DNA of 64,000 bases, taken from Bactericera cockerelli. Its lineage: Eukaryota > Arthropoda > Insecta > Hemiptera > Triozidae. The notes beneath the pieces are model-generated. The model did no database searches, had not been told where the DNA came from, and saw only the letters and a program-made list of their open reading frames with translations. Where the stretch lies: assembly GCA_024516035.1 (NCBI GenBank), contig CM044961.1:30055123-30119122 (forward strand), given 5' to 3'. Below are positions 63,403 through 64,000 of the stretch, piece after piece. How positions within the stretch are numbered: the first letter of the stretch is position 1; every line of letters begins with the position of its first letter. The position numbers and the translations under genes are program-made.

Positions 63403-63605
63403 GTTGAATTGTGATGGCGCGTCGAATGCACCAGTTCTCGTAAGAAAACCGAAATTAAGCAACGTCCAGCGAGGTGGAGACTTCGTGATGCTGACATTCC
63501 GGCCCGACCCAGGCTGGGTGAGGTTAATATGGATAGCAGGTTTGTCAGTTTCCTGCTAATGGAGGGTAATACCCCTGTCGTGATATGCATTGAAATTGAA
63601 AAAGT
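63403..63605 (+). repeat. 5S rRNA-derived SINE, single head
   Basis: TCGAATGCACCAGTTCTCGT, ACCGAAATTAAGCAACGTCC and GGCCCGACCCAGGCTGGGTG followed by the common body. The C-box region is partly lost. Confidence 0.85.
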
Positions 63606-64000
63606 TCCAACACTTTTTTATCTGCCTATATTTACCAGGTGATGAACGCTTTTGTAAATATTTTTAATGATGGTGTCAGATGTGTACTTGATGTTTGCGT
63701 AAATTGAATTTCATAAGCAGAGAAAAGAGAAAGAAAAGCCTTCCTTTGCTACAGAGCTTTCTAAAAGCATACATATATTATAAGTACAGGAAAAAAATAT
63801 CTTAATTTTACTCGTACTCATCCACCTGAGATCAATTTTTTTAACTGAGGTAATATAAACAATTTAGATCAAGGTTTATTTATAAAATTTAATATAGAAT
63901 GAATATAATAATTAAAATAATGACTATAAACAAAGCCTAATGAAGGGTGGTGATAATGATTTCGACATTCTCTTACTTGTTGCTATTTTGACACGGGTAA
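63606..64000. other. AT-rich, nothing recognised
   Basis: No coding or repeat feature that I can name before the window ends. Confidence 0.4.

Overview
This window is eukaryotic, most likely from an arthropod and probably an insect. The evidence is spliced genes with GT-AG introns, AT-rich introns and intergenic DNA against more GC-rich exons, a secreted GMC oxidoreductase, a tandem pair of SLC17-type transporters, and a T-type calcium channel with many introns. The order cannot be fixed from sequence alone; a hemipteran is a guess. Interspersed repeats fill most non-coding space.

Layout. (1) 1-13.1 kb, plus strand: two neighbouring paralogues of an SLC17/sialin-like major facilitator transporter. 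Only the last two exons of the first lie in the window (1163-2182). The second is nearly complete (eight exons, 5960-13059). (2) 15.4-27.0 kb, minus strand: a ten-exon glucose-methanol-choline (GMC) FAD oxidoreductase, about 584 residues. A large intron holds a nearly intact, recent R4/Dong-clade non-LTR retrotransposon (18606-22283) with a 12-bp target-site duplication, nested in another insertion that has its own 12-bp duplication. (3) 28.4-31.9 kb, plus strand: a complete three-exon SRP19 gene (145 residues), divergent from the GMC gene. (4) 36.5-38.2 kb: a dead Tc1/mariner-like transposon with perfect 28-bp terminal inverted repeats. (5) 40.4-61.3 kb, minus strand: seventeen exons of a Cav3 (T-type) calcium channel alpha1 subunit, from the II-III linker to the stop codon; domains I and II lie beyond the right edge.

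The most unusual pattern is that exon edges in several unrelated genes have been tandemly copied. In three genes and seven places a short segment spanning the 3' end of an exon and its 5' splice site, the stop-codon region, or an exon start with its 3' splice site, is repeated 2-10 times in the adjoining intron or downstream DNA, with a fourth gene (SLC17) showing an exon-start copy. The GMC gene shows it three times, Cav3 twice, SRP19 once and SLC17 once. The clearest case is an 85-bp array of ten units at 15888-16690, where most copies keep a consensus GTAAGT donor and part of the catalytic-histidine coding sequence.

The repeat landscape is also informative. It includes a 5S-rRNA-headed SINE and a tRNA-headed SINE that share the same body, at least three other tRNA-derived SINE families, two long-armed palindromic elements, several MITEs lying close to splice donors, and fragments of RTE-, jockey/R1- and R4-like LINEs. 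The genes have no obvious common pathway; they look like ordinary neighbouring housekeeping, transport and excitability genes in a repeat-rich region.
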